Source: Sphaeroforma arctica JP610
Lineage: Eukaryota > Opisthokonta > Ichthyosporea > Ichthyophonida
Length of the DNA stretch: 23,204 nt
Reading direction: 5' to 3'
Assembly: GCF_001186125.1 (NCBI RefSeq)
Contig: NW_014039604.1
Location: 1-23,204 of the forward strand
This document shows, in pieces, positions 12,301-18,799 of the stretch. The stretch's first letter is position 1. The number at the start of each line of letters is the position of its first letter. The translations under genes were made by a program, and so were the position numbers. The notes under the pieces are model-generated. The model did no database searches. It saw nothing but the letters and a program-made list of their open reading frames with translations, and was not told where the DNA came from.

Positions 12301-14886
12301 TGAAGGATGCGATGCATGTCAAGGACGGTTGGATGACTGGAATGGAATGGAATGGCGTAGCACAAAGTTGGGCCGTTATTGTATGTGAGTGCGTGTATGT
12401 GGACTTCTGATCCCGCTATCATGCCCAGACTTATGGTCTGCTATCATCTGGTGTGTTTTATGTCTGCTATCGGGTATATATGTCTGTAATTATAAGCGTT
12501 GTTCCTGTACTGCAATTTGCCAAACACGTTCGCGCTGAGTATACTCGTTGGTCAACTCGACCAGCCTCGGACTAGTTAGCATACGCAAATTCAGAATAAG
12601 AACGCGTATTTGCATGTCTCTGTCCAACGGCCCTCTGATTCGGTATACTTCGATGTAGTGATACTTTAGCTTGAAAGCACCCGCTCGCTTATTTCGGGGT
12701 CCTACAATCTGTGTGATGTGGCAATGTAGCGCGCATAAGACTTGTTGCGGTTGCAATGTCATGTTGACTCTCCCGCGAGTTATTTTGCATTGGCAGGTCT
12801 CGTCATAGACGCCGAGTGCTGCGAAGTTTAGCGGTCGACGTACGTACATGTGTTCACGAGTTGAAATGAACACGTGTTACATGATCAAATGAATATGTTT
12901 CCACCCCTACACAATATGCTTGTCTTCCCATTTATTATCAAATGCCTCATAAAGTACTGTTATTGATCTGAATCCGGTATGATTTTAAATTTTAGAACAG
13001 ATGTTTATTTGTGTAGCTTGATTACGCTCGTGATATGTACTCCGCTCATAGATAAGTGCTGCCAAAGCATTGAGGAGATGAATACGCCTACATCACGACA
13101 AAGGCTGCGAGACGTAGAAGACCTAAATCTACTCACTCATTTGTGAATTTTTACCCCATAGCTTGTTGTCACCCTGGTAATGGCGCTCGATACCTATAGA
13201 TGGACGGTATGGAATCACATGTTCATCTATGGGTCGCTGATAGCCTGGTGGGTATTCGCGATATATATGTACGGGATGCCTATCTTCATCGATGGTTATG
13301 CTTCGTATTTTGGTAAGTGCACAGCTTGGCTCATAATACTCAAACGCGGATATGAATTAGCCCATGGGCATGAACTTCATTGGTATTGAATTTGACAACT
13401 TCTTTAGTAAAGAAATAATTTGCTTGCTCGGGGCACTCGTCTCTTTTCTAATATACATATTTACTTATAACATGCCGCGATCACTATGAGCCGACAAGTT
13501 TGATCGAAGAGCATATTTGTGTGCGCTCTGTTGCTATACGTTCTGTGAGATTCCTTTTTGGAGATTTGTTTGAGCACATGTCATCCCGCTGGAGGTAATT
13601 TAGAATACATTTTCCTTGCTCGTGACTGTTGGTTTGTTCGTATATCATGTTTATTGGGTGAAAGCTGACCCGCAGTTCAGTGCTTCCTATGGACGTGATA
13701 GACGGCTGACTCGTGGGCCAGTAGCCATATATCGCAGGATTGGTAAAATACACCAAGAACAGGAAGGGTATCGCCACATTATACCTAAACACGGTTTTGT
13801 AGGATAAGTAAGTGTAAGATGGGTGAGATGGGTGCACAACCAATTGCATCATCTCAATTAATCTCTTTTTTTACCATCGGTCATGTTCGTCCTATTAGGC
13901 ACGATCTATTACATTCCGTTGACGCCAGGTTTCTGGTTCTACATCCTGTTAGTCTGCGCTGTATGCATGCTTCCGCTGCTGCTTTACCGGGTATGTTCTT
14001 GTACTACGTGATCTCTAGTTTTACCGCATTTGATTACTCGTGCAATGTGGCATATTGTGAGACTCCGTCAGCTTGTTCCGGTGATGTTATGATTTTGTCG
14101 ATTTTGAATTAGCCTGCAATTGCTATGCTCTTGAATTAGCCTGCAATTGCTATGCTTGTCTCCGGAGATTACATTGTTATAACAACTCCCTCATTCCAGA
14201 TAGTGCGTACACTGTCGCATTGCACGTTTTTGTTCAATAATCACACGTGGCGTGGCATAATTGGTCATGTTAGTACCGTGGAATTGAGCGTGTTATTCGA
14301 GCCTGAATGGCAACTGGTTGCATCAGTATCACCACGCGCGCATCACTGAATCAATTTAAATTCACCCCTACAGTACTATCAACAAATGTATTATCCCACG
14401 ATTATCGATGTCACCCGGGAGGTGGCGTGGATCAACCGGTGCGCATATCGTCATGAACTTGACGAACCCTATCCGGTTTTGAGAGAGAGCGTCACAGTCC
14501 CACACATCAACAATGTGGACTTAAGTAATTATAAGGTATTAAACGTAGCGAACACAAGATGAGTGTGAGTTTGCATTCGAGTGCGTGCGTGCATTTGTAA
14601 CAGGTTCGATACTTTTTGCGCGAATTATACGCAGTCAAGGAGGCATGTCATGCTCTCGCCAGTGTACGCTGCAACTGTGACGATTTTTTAATATATATTT
14701 TTGGTTGTAAAGTTTTGTTGTATTTTGCGATGTTTACTCACATTTTTCCACACTGTTGCGTGCATTCACGTGTTCACGCTACAGAGTGAGTTACAACCTA
14801 AGGACTTTATCGCTATGGATTCCACCGATGGCACAAGAGCCGTGGGCTCTATACCTCTGCCTCTCCACGAGGATAGTAAAGCGTAA
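279..14886 (+). CDS. ATP8B-like: ATP8B-like P4-type ATPase (phospholipid flippase), spliced, 5' end missing
   Basis: P4-ATPases flip phospholipids from the exoplasmic to the cytosolic leaflet of plasma, Golgi or endosomal membranes, usually with a CDC50/TMEM30 subunit. Joining 26 exons gives about 1122 residues in one unbroken frame (numbering from the first exon seen). Actuator-domain DGES is at 141-144, the P4-specific PISLYVSVE of TM4 starts near 310, the phosphorylated Asp of DKTGTLT is at 363, KGAD at 540-543, TGDK at 653-656 and GDGANDV at 765-771. FYKN and FTSLPV mark TM5-TM6, and ten hydrophobic spans are visible. The stretches [20 protein letters not shown] and [13 protein letters not shown] point to the ATP8B class rather than ATP8A, ATP9 or ATP10. 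Every junction is GT-AG and phase-consistent. The first exon here begins just before the N-terminal NYVSTAKY signature, so the start codon and roughly 30-80 residues are missing. The tail after TM10 is short (about 90 residues). The family call is firm; substrate and subcellular site are not visible. Confidence 0.95.
930..1028 (+). CDS. Flippase exon 2 (TM1-TM2 loop and TM2)
   Basis: Residues 39-71, phase 0/0. It runs from CACAG to GTAAGT. It reads [19 protein letters not shown] and ends SIKDANDDV, the expected P4 loop and TM2. The next conserved word (RHxSD) is in exon 3. Confidence 0.95.
1403..1485 (+). CDS. Flippase exon 3 (RH-SD-N motif)
   Basis: Residues 72-98, entering in phase 0 and leaving in phase 2. 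The acceptor is TTCCTAG and the donor GTAAGC. It encodes [14 protein letters not shown], the conserved RHxSDxxxN stretch, and ends WQLC; the split codon makes the Lys of KWEEVVVGD. Confidence 0.92.
1950..2078 (+). CDS. Flippase exon 4 (actuator domain)
   Basis: Residues 99-141 plus a split Gly. It contains [15 protein letters not shown], then [10 protein letters not shown], and ends at TAELDG, the first half of the actuator loop. The donor is GTGAGT. Where ATP8B proteins usually read CYVETAELDG, this reads [10 protein letters not shown]. Confidence 0.95.
2564..2643 (+). CDS. Flippase exon 5 (DGES glutamate)
   Basis: Residues 143-168. The split codon completes DGES, which supplies the dephosphorylation Glu of P-type ATPases, followed by [14 protein letters not shown]. 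The acceptor is CCACAG and the donor GTAAGA; it leaves in phase 1. Confidence 0.95.
2972..3049 (+). other. Partial duplicate of the 5' part of flippase exon 6 (possible cassette exon)
   Basis: Inside intron 5, the frame entered in phase 1 after TACGAAG reads [17 protein letters not shown]. Exon 6 reads [16 protein letters not shown] in the same frame. A donor-like GTACGT follows at 3050, giving 78 nt with phase 1 on both sides, so inclusion would keep the frame and insert 26 residues. The acceptor lacks a strong pyrimidine tract. ATP8B proteins have only one such segment, so the normal transcript probably skips it. It may be a relic or a used alternative exon; the sequence cannot tell which. 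Confidence 0.6.
3101..3299 (+). CDS. Flippase exon 6 (actuator domain to TM3 approach)
   Basis: Residues 170-234, entering in phase 1 and leaving in phase 2. It carries [15 protein letters not shown], then [12 protein letters not shown] and [13 protein letters not shown], the standard P4 order. The acceptor has a long pyrimidine tract (TTTCTTTGCAG) and the donor is GTAGGT. Partial copies of this exon lie in the introns on both sides (see 2972-3049 and 3450-3488). Confidence 0.95.
3450..3488 (+). other. 39-nt duplicate of the 3' end of exon 6 (possible cassette microexon)
   Basis: Between TTGCCAG and GTAAGG, in the frame used by exon 6 (phase 2 in, phase 2 out), it reads [13 protein letters not shown], matching [13 protein letters not shown] at the end of exon 6. 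Both copies end GCTAG before the donor. Similarity continues weakly upstream in the same open frame (about 3405-3449, hydrophobic [12 protein letters not shown] against [10 protein letters not shown]). Inclusion would add 13 residues just before TM3 without a frameshift. Skipping gives the canonical ATP8B length. Confidence 0.6.
3967..4099 (+). CDS. Flippase exon 8 (TM3)
   Basis: Residues 236-279. The split Arg joins exon 6 to [11 protein letters not shown], which in ATP8B directly follows the NSxxxR stretch. A long hydrophobic span (TM3) follows. The acceptor is TCTCAG and the donor GTATGG; it leaves in phase 0. Confidence 0.95.
4490..4614 (+). CDS. Flippase exon 9 (TM4, PISL motif)
   Basis: Residues 280-320. 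It contains [23 protein letters not shown] replaces the PEGL of ion-pumping P-type ATPases and is diagnostic of lipid flippases. It runs from CCACAG to GTACAG and leaves in phase 2. Confidence 0.95.
4970..5064 (+). CDS. Flippase exon 10 (stalk after TM4)
   Basis: Residues 322-352 plus a split Glu. It reads [17 protein letters not shown], then ARTTTLTEE; this wording is typical of the ATP8B class. The acceptor is TGGCACAG and the donor GTACAG. Confidence 0.95.
5336..5477 (+). CDS. Flippase exon 11 (phosphorylation site)
   Basis: Residues 354-399. [18 protein letters not shown] carries the catalytic aspartate (residue 363 here), followed by [11 protein letters not shown]. The acceptor is ATACACAG, directly after a short TGCATGCATGCAT run; the donor is GTATGT, leaving in phase 2. 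Confidence 0.96.
6072..6357 (+). CDS. Flippase exon 12 (nucleotide-binding domain, SPDE)
   Basis: Residues 401-495, the longest exon (286 nt). It contains [11 protein letters not shown] and [19 protein letters not shown], ending at the FRKRTR stretch. The acceptor is CTCGCAG and the donor GTATGT; it leaves in phase 0. Confidence 0.95.
6638..6729. repeat. 46-bp tandem duplication in flippase intron 12
   Basis: Two copies starting TTTCCGAATG at 6638 and 6684, each ending near GAGTCTAAC. They differ at several bases and by small indels. Confidence 0.85.
6896..7066 (+). CDS. Flippase exon 13 (nucleotide-binding domain, KGAD)
   Basis: Residues 496-552, 57 codons, phase 0/0. It has [16 protein letters not shown], then [10 protein letters not shown], the adenine-binding and KGAD motifs. 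It runs from TCTCCAG to GTAAGT. Confidence 0.96.
7556..7656 (+). CDS. Flippase exon 14 (GLRTL segment)
   Basis: Residues 553-585 plus a split Trp. It reads [20 protein letters not shown]. The frame stays open further upstream (from about 7403), but the pyrimidine-rich CCCCTTGTACAG acceptor gives the correct family length between KGAD and GLRTL. The donor is GTGAGT. Confidence 0.92.
7840..7870 (+). repeat. Telomere-like G-rich tract in flippase intron 14
   Basis: Three to four G-runs separated by T-rich spacers, ending TTTTAGGGTTTAGG. It resembles degenerate TTTAGGG/TTAGGG telomere repeats and could form a G-quadruplex. It is short (about 31 bp), so chance is possible. Confidence 0.45.
8129..8193 (+). 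CDS. Flippase exon 15 (short exon before the LLGATAIED region)
   Basis: Residues 587-607. The split codon gives Trp, then [20 protein letters not shown], matching the W..Y..A......R. spacing of P4-ATPases. The acceptor is GCACGTAG and the donor GTACAG; it leaves in phase 1. Confidence 0.93.
8395..8515 (+). CDS. Flippase exon 16 ([10 protein letters not shown])
   Basis: Residues 609-647. It contains [20 protein letters not shown], an almost invariant P4 sequence. The acceptor is TCTGTAG and the donor GTATGT; it leaves in phase 2. Confidence 0.96.
8947..9094 (+). CDS. Flippase exon 17 (TGDK motif)
   Basis: Residues 649-697. It reads [19 protein letters not shown], the hinge of the P domain. 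The family word is TGDKxETA; here Glu is Gln. The acceptor GTGAAG is purine-rich and weak, but only this start joins IR to VWVLTGD in frame. The donor is GTAAGC; it leaves in phase 0. Confidence 0.92.
9861..10021 (+). CDS. Flippase exon 18 (P domain, [10 protein letters not shown])
   Basis: Residues 698-750. It contains [13 protein letters not shown], then [16 protein letters not shown], both typical of P4-ATPases. The acceptor is CATCCATAG and the donor GTGTGT. Intron 17 before it is 766 nt. Confidence 0.95.
10626..10688 (+). CDS. Flippase exon 19 (GDGANDV)
   Basis: Residues 752-771 in 63 nt. [11 protein letters not shown] holds the Mg2+-coordinating aspartates of the P domain. The acceptor is GCAACAG and the donor GTATAT; phase 2 on both sides. 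Confidence 0.95.
11137..11265 (+). CDS. Flippase exon 20 (P domain to TM5)
   Basis: Residues 773-814. It reads [20 protein letters not shown], then LLLVHGR with a split Trp, the expected continuation after GDGANDVxMIQ. The acceptor is CCTGATAG and the donor GTATGT. Confidence 0.95.
11414..11536 (+). CDS. Flippase exon 21 (TM5)
   Basis: Residues 816-855. It contains [19 protein letters not shown], then the SAQTLFES loop. The acceptor is ATCTCAG and the donor GTATGA. The split Trp joins directly to [11 protein letters not shown] in exon 22, confirming this donor over the open frame beyond it. Confidence 0.95.
11914..12058 (+). CDS. Flippase exon 22 (TM6, FTSLPV)
   Basis: Residues 857-904. It reads [20 protein letters not shown], the TM6 signature, followed by the lumenal/cytosolic loop ending FNRW. 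The acceptor is CTACACAG and the donor GTATGC; it leaves in phase 0. Confidence 0.95.
12231..12380 (+). CDS. Flippase exon 23 (TM7)
   Basis: Residues 905-954, exactly 50 codons, phase 0/0. It contains [16 protein letters not shown] (TM7), a hydrophilic loop and SWAVI, the start of TM8. The acceptor is TATCCAG; the donor GTATGT after ATT joins in frame to [11 protein letters not shown]. Confidence 0.93.
12490..12849 (-). CDS. Unrecognised 119-aa ORF antisense inside flippase intron 23
   Basis: An ATG-initiated frame on the minus strand lies wholly inside the 781-nt intron 23, with a stop a short way upstream of the ATG. The product is hydrophilic, with scattered Cys/His in the first half (CQC, then LCALHCHI) and a basic second half ([17 protein letters not shown]). 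It has no signal peptide or membrane span. I recognise no family. Codon use looks mixed and not obviously random, but no promoter or splice support is visible, so a chance ORF remains quite possible. Confidence 0.25.
   Translation of the reverse strand: MYVRRPLNFAALGVYDETCQCKITRGRVNMTLQPQQVLCALHCHITQIVGPRNKRAGAFKLKYHYIEVYRIRGPLDRDMQIRVLILNLRMLTSPRLVELTNEYTQRERVWQIAVQEQRL
13162..13312 (+). CDS. Flippase exon 24 (TM8-TM9)
   Basis: Residues 955-1004. It contains [19 protein letters not shown] (TM8), then [18 protein letters not shown] (TM9), ending in the short loop before TM10. The acceptor is CCCCATAG and the donor GTAAGT; it leaves in phase 1. Confidence 0.95.
13899..13990 (+). CDS. Flippase exon 25 (TM10)
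   Basis: Residues 1006-1035. It reads [20 protein letters not shown], the last membrane span. The acceptor is TCCTATTAG and the donor GTATGT; it leaves in phase 0. Confidence 0.92.
14104..14156. repeat. 27-bp perfect tandem duplication in flippase intron 25
   Basis: The unit starting TTGAATTAGCCTGCAATTGC occurs at 14104 and again at 14131, essentially without mismatch, suggesting a recent slippage or repair event. Confidence 0.95.
14374..14535 (+). CDS. Flippase exon 26 (cytosolic tail, part 1)
   Basis: Residues 1036-1089, phase 0/0. It begins [17 protein letters not shown], matching the Y-x-x-x-x-x-P-xx-xD segment after TM10 of P4-ATPases. The rest is a poorly conserved cytosolic tail. The acceptor is CCCTACAG; the donor GTATTA is weak. 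Confidence 0.88.
14785..14886 (+). CDS. Flippase exon 27 (tail end and stop)
   Basis: Residues 1090-1122 and TAA. The acceptor is GCTACAG in phase 0. The tail is hydrophilic and ends [10 protein letters not shown]. There is no family match for the tail; the exon is supported by phase, open frame, a good acceptor and the poly(A) signal just after the stop. Confidence 0.8.
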   Translation, partial: SELQPKDFIAMDSTDGTRAVGSIPLPLHEDSKA

Positions 14887-14893
14887 TGAATTA

Positions 14894-14899
14894 AATAAA
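14894..14899 (+). terminator. Poly(A) signal AATAAA of the flippase gene
   Basis: A canonical AATAAA begins 8 nt after the TAA at 14884-14886. If used, the 3' UTR would be very short (tens of nt). Confidence 0.6.
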
Positions 14900-15800
14900 A
14901 TTTGAAGAAACCAGGAAGCTGGGAGAGTTCCGAAATTCTTCAATCGGGATGCATGCGTTGTATTTACGGTGTAGATTTGGCGTGCGGAAGTACTTCTGTG
15001 AGTGATTAGATGGGTAATGCAATTGGATCAACGATACATCCGCTTGCAGCAGCCTTGAATGAGACAAGTGTGTAATTACAGTCAAGTCTTATATACCTGG
15101 TAGTTGAAAACTCCATAATAGTAGTAGATTTAGGCCCTTGACACTACATCAGCTGGACTATGGGCTGGTCCGAGATTGATGTACTTCGCCAAGGTATTAC
15201 TGAGGATGACTTCCCATTGCACAAAGCGCTCCTCAGCTTTCGATTGTGTTTCATTCTACACACACATGCACATTCAGCCAACCCTCTCGTAGGACTATCA
15301 CCAATTCACAGGCCGACAGACTAAGGCGGATTATTCATATTAGGCCGTGTACACAAGATGTGCATATAAATACATCAATTCGATCTTACTCAGTTAAGGT
15401 GAAACGTGGACCCCTGGCACCGCCAACACACTGTTGTGAACCATCACAATTCGTATAAAGTTCAAGAGTCGGACGTACAGCCTCGTTTCAATAAAATACA
15501 TTGACAAAATAGTTTTAAGGAAGATTTACCGCAACGCCCAAAAGTAGAAAGCCATACATATATCAAACTATCCAAAATTCTAATCAGGCAAATCGACGTG
15601 CATATTGTGTCTACAATACGTGTACGACTGCCCAAAGTCGAAAATGGGCGAGAAAATTTACGTACTTGCGAGATATCATCTCAAAGGCTTGACGTTTAAA
15701 ATAGACCATATTTATATATACGTTGATAAAAGTCCAATGTCTACCCATTGTATACTAACTTGAAGTAAAATACATACAAGAATAAATTGCTTTGTCCTTC
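14900..15800. other. Intergenic sequence, no gene recognised
   Basis: Downstream flank of the flippase gene. It holds only short ORFs, including a 54-codon ATG frame (15160-15324, starting MGWSEIDVLRQG) with no recognised family. AATAAA-like motifs occur near 15488. Nothing else is supported. Confidence 0.5.
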
Positions 15801-15802
15801 TG

Positions 15803-15828
15803 TAGTAGACAGTGTACACTGTTTACTA
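15803..15828. repeat. 26-bp near-perfect palindrome
   Basis: The core ACAGTGTACACTGT (15809-15822) is a perfect 14-bp palindrome. The arms extend to TAGTA on the left and TACTA on the right with one mismatched pair. It could be a dimeric protein-binding site or a transposon end; neither is shown. Confidence 0.8.
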
Positions 15829-16035
15829 TAGGCTATCTTCTGTTACATCTACTGACTAGTGTACTAGGGCTGGTCCTTGGGTCCGGTCGGCTGTCTTGGT
15901 AGGCCTAATTGTCCCAGAGTCTACGGTTTAGTACCATGTGTACTGTCTGTCGTGAACTATGATATCAACCCTTTATAGTCCGGCCAGTGCAGGGCAGAGT
16001 CGGTCTTAGGTCCTGGTGCATCACTATACTACTGC
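15829..16035. other. GC-richer intergenic patch, nothing recognised
   Basis: Stands out from its AT-rich surroundings by repeated GGTCC/GGTCGG-type words (about 15870-16020). No ORF of note and no RNA gene signature seen. Confidence 0.4.
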
Positions 16036-16039
16036 TACT

Positions 16040-16930
16040 ATAGCACTTGTTCGCAACGCTTATTTTCGATGTCGGACTCCGGTACATGCCAAGCCAACGT
16101 TCTATATGTACGTTTATTTTCAACATCAGGCTTCAAGGTTGGATTTCTTGCAATTTTGTCCACGTTTATTTTTGAATGGGGTTTTTGATAAGAAGTGCGC
16201 ATGATTATTCTCAATTCAGGCTTTTGGATCAAAGTAATGTACGTCGTTTTGGTGTATTGCCGACATGCAGCTTTCGGTACATACCGGGTAAACTTTTTCT
16301 TTATACATCTTTTTTAGTAGTTGAACTCTCGATTAAAATTACATATCCGTCGGTAAAAAATTGTAAACGTTTCATTTGTACATTCATTTCTAACCCAGGG
16401 CTTTTGAGTTGGATTGCATTTACATCTTGTTGATGTTTATCGCATTGGCTTGTGCCTTGTTGTAGGTGTTATTACAGTAGACATTACCATACACGTTCTG
16501 CACACCAAGTTTATTTTTAACATCATTGGAATTGGTAAGACTTCAAATACATTAATATATTTCTATTTTCACATTCTAAGCTTTCAGTAAACCACATATA
16601 AAACGTTATATATGGTACATATTAGTTAAATATGTACAGCAGGCTTCTTAACTAGAGGGATAATTGCTAAAAATAATATAAACATTTATACATATCTCTA
16701 TTTTCAACTTCTTTTGGGTTAAAGTTTACATATTCATTTATCTTTAATGTTCTAATCTGCGAAATTGGACTTCCAAGTACTGTACACACAAATGTACCGG
16801 TAAATATGTATTCAGTTCAATTAAAAACATCGATCTTCGGTCCAGATTACATTTATATACGTTGTATATGTATATCTATTTTCAACAACTAGCTTTTGGG
16901 TTAAACTACATTTATGTTGATTATTTTATG
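16040..16930 (+). repeat. Field of degenerate repeats with a TTTATTTTCAAC...GGCTTTTGGGTT core
   Basis: About ten diverged copies of a motif around TCTATTTTCAACWTC, then GGCTTTTGGGTT and ACATTTAT. The clearest start near 16111, 16164, 16207, 16380, 16510, 16697 and 16872. Spacing is irregular (about 45-175 bp). The pattern suggests an old decayed minisatellite or array. Between copies the DNA is AT-rich and non-coding. Confidence 0.55.
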
Positions 16931-16934
16931 TCTA

Positions 16935-17795
16935 CTTCCGCATTGGGCTTGCAATGAGCTTACTGTCAACGTTCTATATAGTTTCAACTAAAGTTTTTTT
17001 TTTGGATGATATTACAAATCCGTTCATGGACTTTCAGTATATCAGGTTGTGGCGATAAATTAAAATGCGATTAGGTTTGTACAACATTACGTATGAGCCT
17101 CTCATAATTGTTTCGTCTGAGGTCAACCTCTAAACTAAAGCTCGCCACTTACATGCTCAATAAACAACTATAACGTTTAAATTATTTGTACCTACCTGTT
17201 GCTAAGACAGACCACAACTCATTGATGAAATCGAAACCTGCAACAAATAACATTTACATGGCTTAGAGTCTGCGAACGAAAAAGTTGCAGTTTGTATTGT
17301 TACTTCGAAGATACTAGATTTTTGCCCCATAGACTTCGTGAATTACTACATTTTGTTTGGTGAAACAAGGGCTTGCTTTCATTGACCCTAATCTTTATTC
17401 CAGGTAGCAGTCAAAGCTTTACACATGACGAAGGGAACTGTTTGCGAGGGCGAGATAGGTGTATCAAACTAGGGTTCATCTCTTTCGGTACTTCTTGTTT
17501 CTATACAGCATTTGGGGCTTTCGAGGGGCTTTCAGTCGTATCTAAAACATGACTCGCATGACAGTACTCGGAAAGATTTGGGCAAAGCCGACATCTGCAA
17601 CCGCACATATGCTTCTCGACCGAATGGTATCTGCAATTAGCTATTGCTAATTTGTAGCAGTTGATGGAAGAAAGGGTCGAAATACTTATCAAACCTATCA
17701 TTTCCGCGAAGAAGTGTATTTGGCTACTCATATATTGTACATTTGAGAAAGCAAAGTAAATAATAAGTGTACTATTCTGCGCTCGATTGTGGATA
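16935..17795. other. Intergenic sequence, no gene recognised
   Basis: Contains a minus-strand open frame (17731 to 17501) with a Cys-rich stretch (HMCGCRCRLC) of no known family, and two isolated splice-bounded open segments (see rejected list). None links to a recognisable protein. Confidence 0.4.
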
Positions 17796-17798
17796 CGA

Positions 17799-18647
17799 TG
17801 TAGTGCACTGAAATCAATTTCTGAGCTCGCACAATGCGCCGTTAGATAGTAAAAACTTTTTTCGCGTTGCCTATAGATCGTATCAGTCCCTTAAGTGCTT
17901 ATTTACACATTTCTTACTCGTGTCCACGGGGGGTATTGGCATTTCCTGCTTGTAATTTTCTTCTTTCACAGGCTCAGCCATGGCAAGTAATTTAGTATCT
18001 ATACTTCTAAACAACATACTGAATCTGTTGTCTGTTTTAGATGCAATTTATACGTTCGCTGATAATTAATTATGATGCACCGTTCAACATGATTATTCAT
18101 ACGCTTTTCCATCATTAGTAGTATCGGTATTCGGAAACAATAGAGGCAAAGCTGCTTTACATAACAAGGCAAAGCCGTACGTTTCTGCCTAAATTAAGTT
18201 TTTGATATACATGGATCCGAATCTGTGGTCAGTTTTTGTTGCAATTTGTCCAATCGCGGGTATTCGATCCGGTCGTAAGGACTAGATGTATCGGTCACCA
18301 TCAATAATTTTATTATGTATCGGTCACCATCAATAATTTTATTATTTTCTCTCATTAGTAGTAGCGGTATTCAGAAACTATAGAGACAAAGCTGTACAAT
18401 ATTAAAAGACAAAGCCGCATACTTTCGCATAAACTTTTCGCGGAAGTCAAGGTGGTGCACTGAAACCGATTCCCGAGTTTGCAAAGTGAGCCAGTAGGCT
18501 GTATAAGTCATTCCGCGTTGCTTCTTTTTCGTATCTGTCCTTCATTAATGTACAGTTAGAGCTTCTAGCTTAGCAATATATATTTATTTCGGCCCCATGG
18601 GGTTTATAACTTTCATATTTCACAGGCTCAGCTATGGCAAGTAATAA
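17799..18647 (+). repeat. Diverged intergenic duplication (two paired segments)
   Basis: Segment 1 occurs at about 17799-17997 and 18453-18647: both start GTGCACTGAAA and end with the well-kept core TTTCACAGGCTCAGCYATGG. Segment 2 occurs at about 18110-18190 and 18350-18432: both contain ATTAGTAGTA, then CGGTATTC and CAAAGCTG. The order is 1-2-2-1, in the same orientation. No coding function seen. Confidence 0.65.
18286..18345. repeat. 29-bp tandem duplication
   Basis: The unit ATGTATCGGTCACCATCAAT and the following 9 bases is repeated head to tail, practically identical. It lies between the two segment-2 copies of the larger duplication. Confidence 0.92.
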
Positions 18648-18762
18648 GGAAAACATCATATTTCCTGAACTATGATTGCATTTATATGTTTAAACCTCGT
18701 ACTTGCAATAATATCAACTCTATAAAGACTTTTCGTCGTTCGGAGAGAATATAATTTCCATC

Positions 18763-18796
18763 CGGGGAGAGGTGGGAGGGGGGGGAGGGGGTAGGG
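18763..18796 (+). repeat. G-rich tract with G-quadruplex potential
   Basis: At least four runs of three or more G in 34 bp, including one run of eight G, followed by GTAGGG. It matches the G3+N1-7 quadruplex pattern on the + strand. Confidence 0.8.
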
Positions 18797-18799
18797 TTG

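Noticed and set aside
14598-14625. GGTTCGATAC followed by TTTTT, tRNA B-box/terminator-like
   Set aside because: No foldable T-arm, A box or acceptor stem around it; it lies in flippase intron 26.
17196-17237. Minus-strand 42-nt segment bounded by TTGTTGCAG and GTAGGT, reading FDFINELWSVLAT
   Set aside because: Good-looking splice sites, but no neighbouring exon on that strand and no recognised family; too short to support alone.
17404-17458. Plus-strand segment after TTTATTCCAG reading VAVKALHMTKGTVCEGEI
   Set aside because: Resembles an exon only by splice sites; no partner exons and no domain match.
17501-17731. Minus-strand Cys-rich 76-codon frame (HMCGCRCRLC)
   Set aside because: No known zinc-finger spacing, no supporting exons, and short enough to occur by chance.
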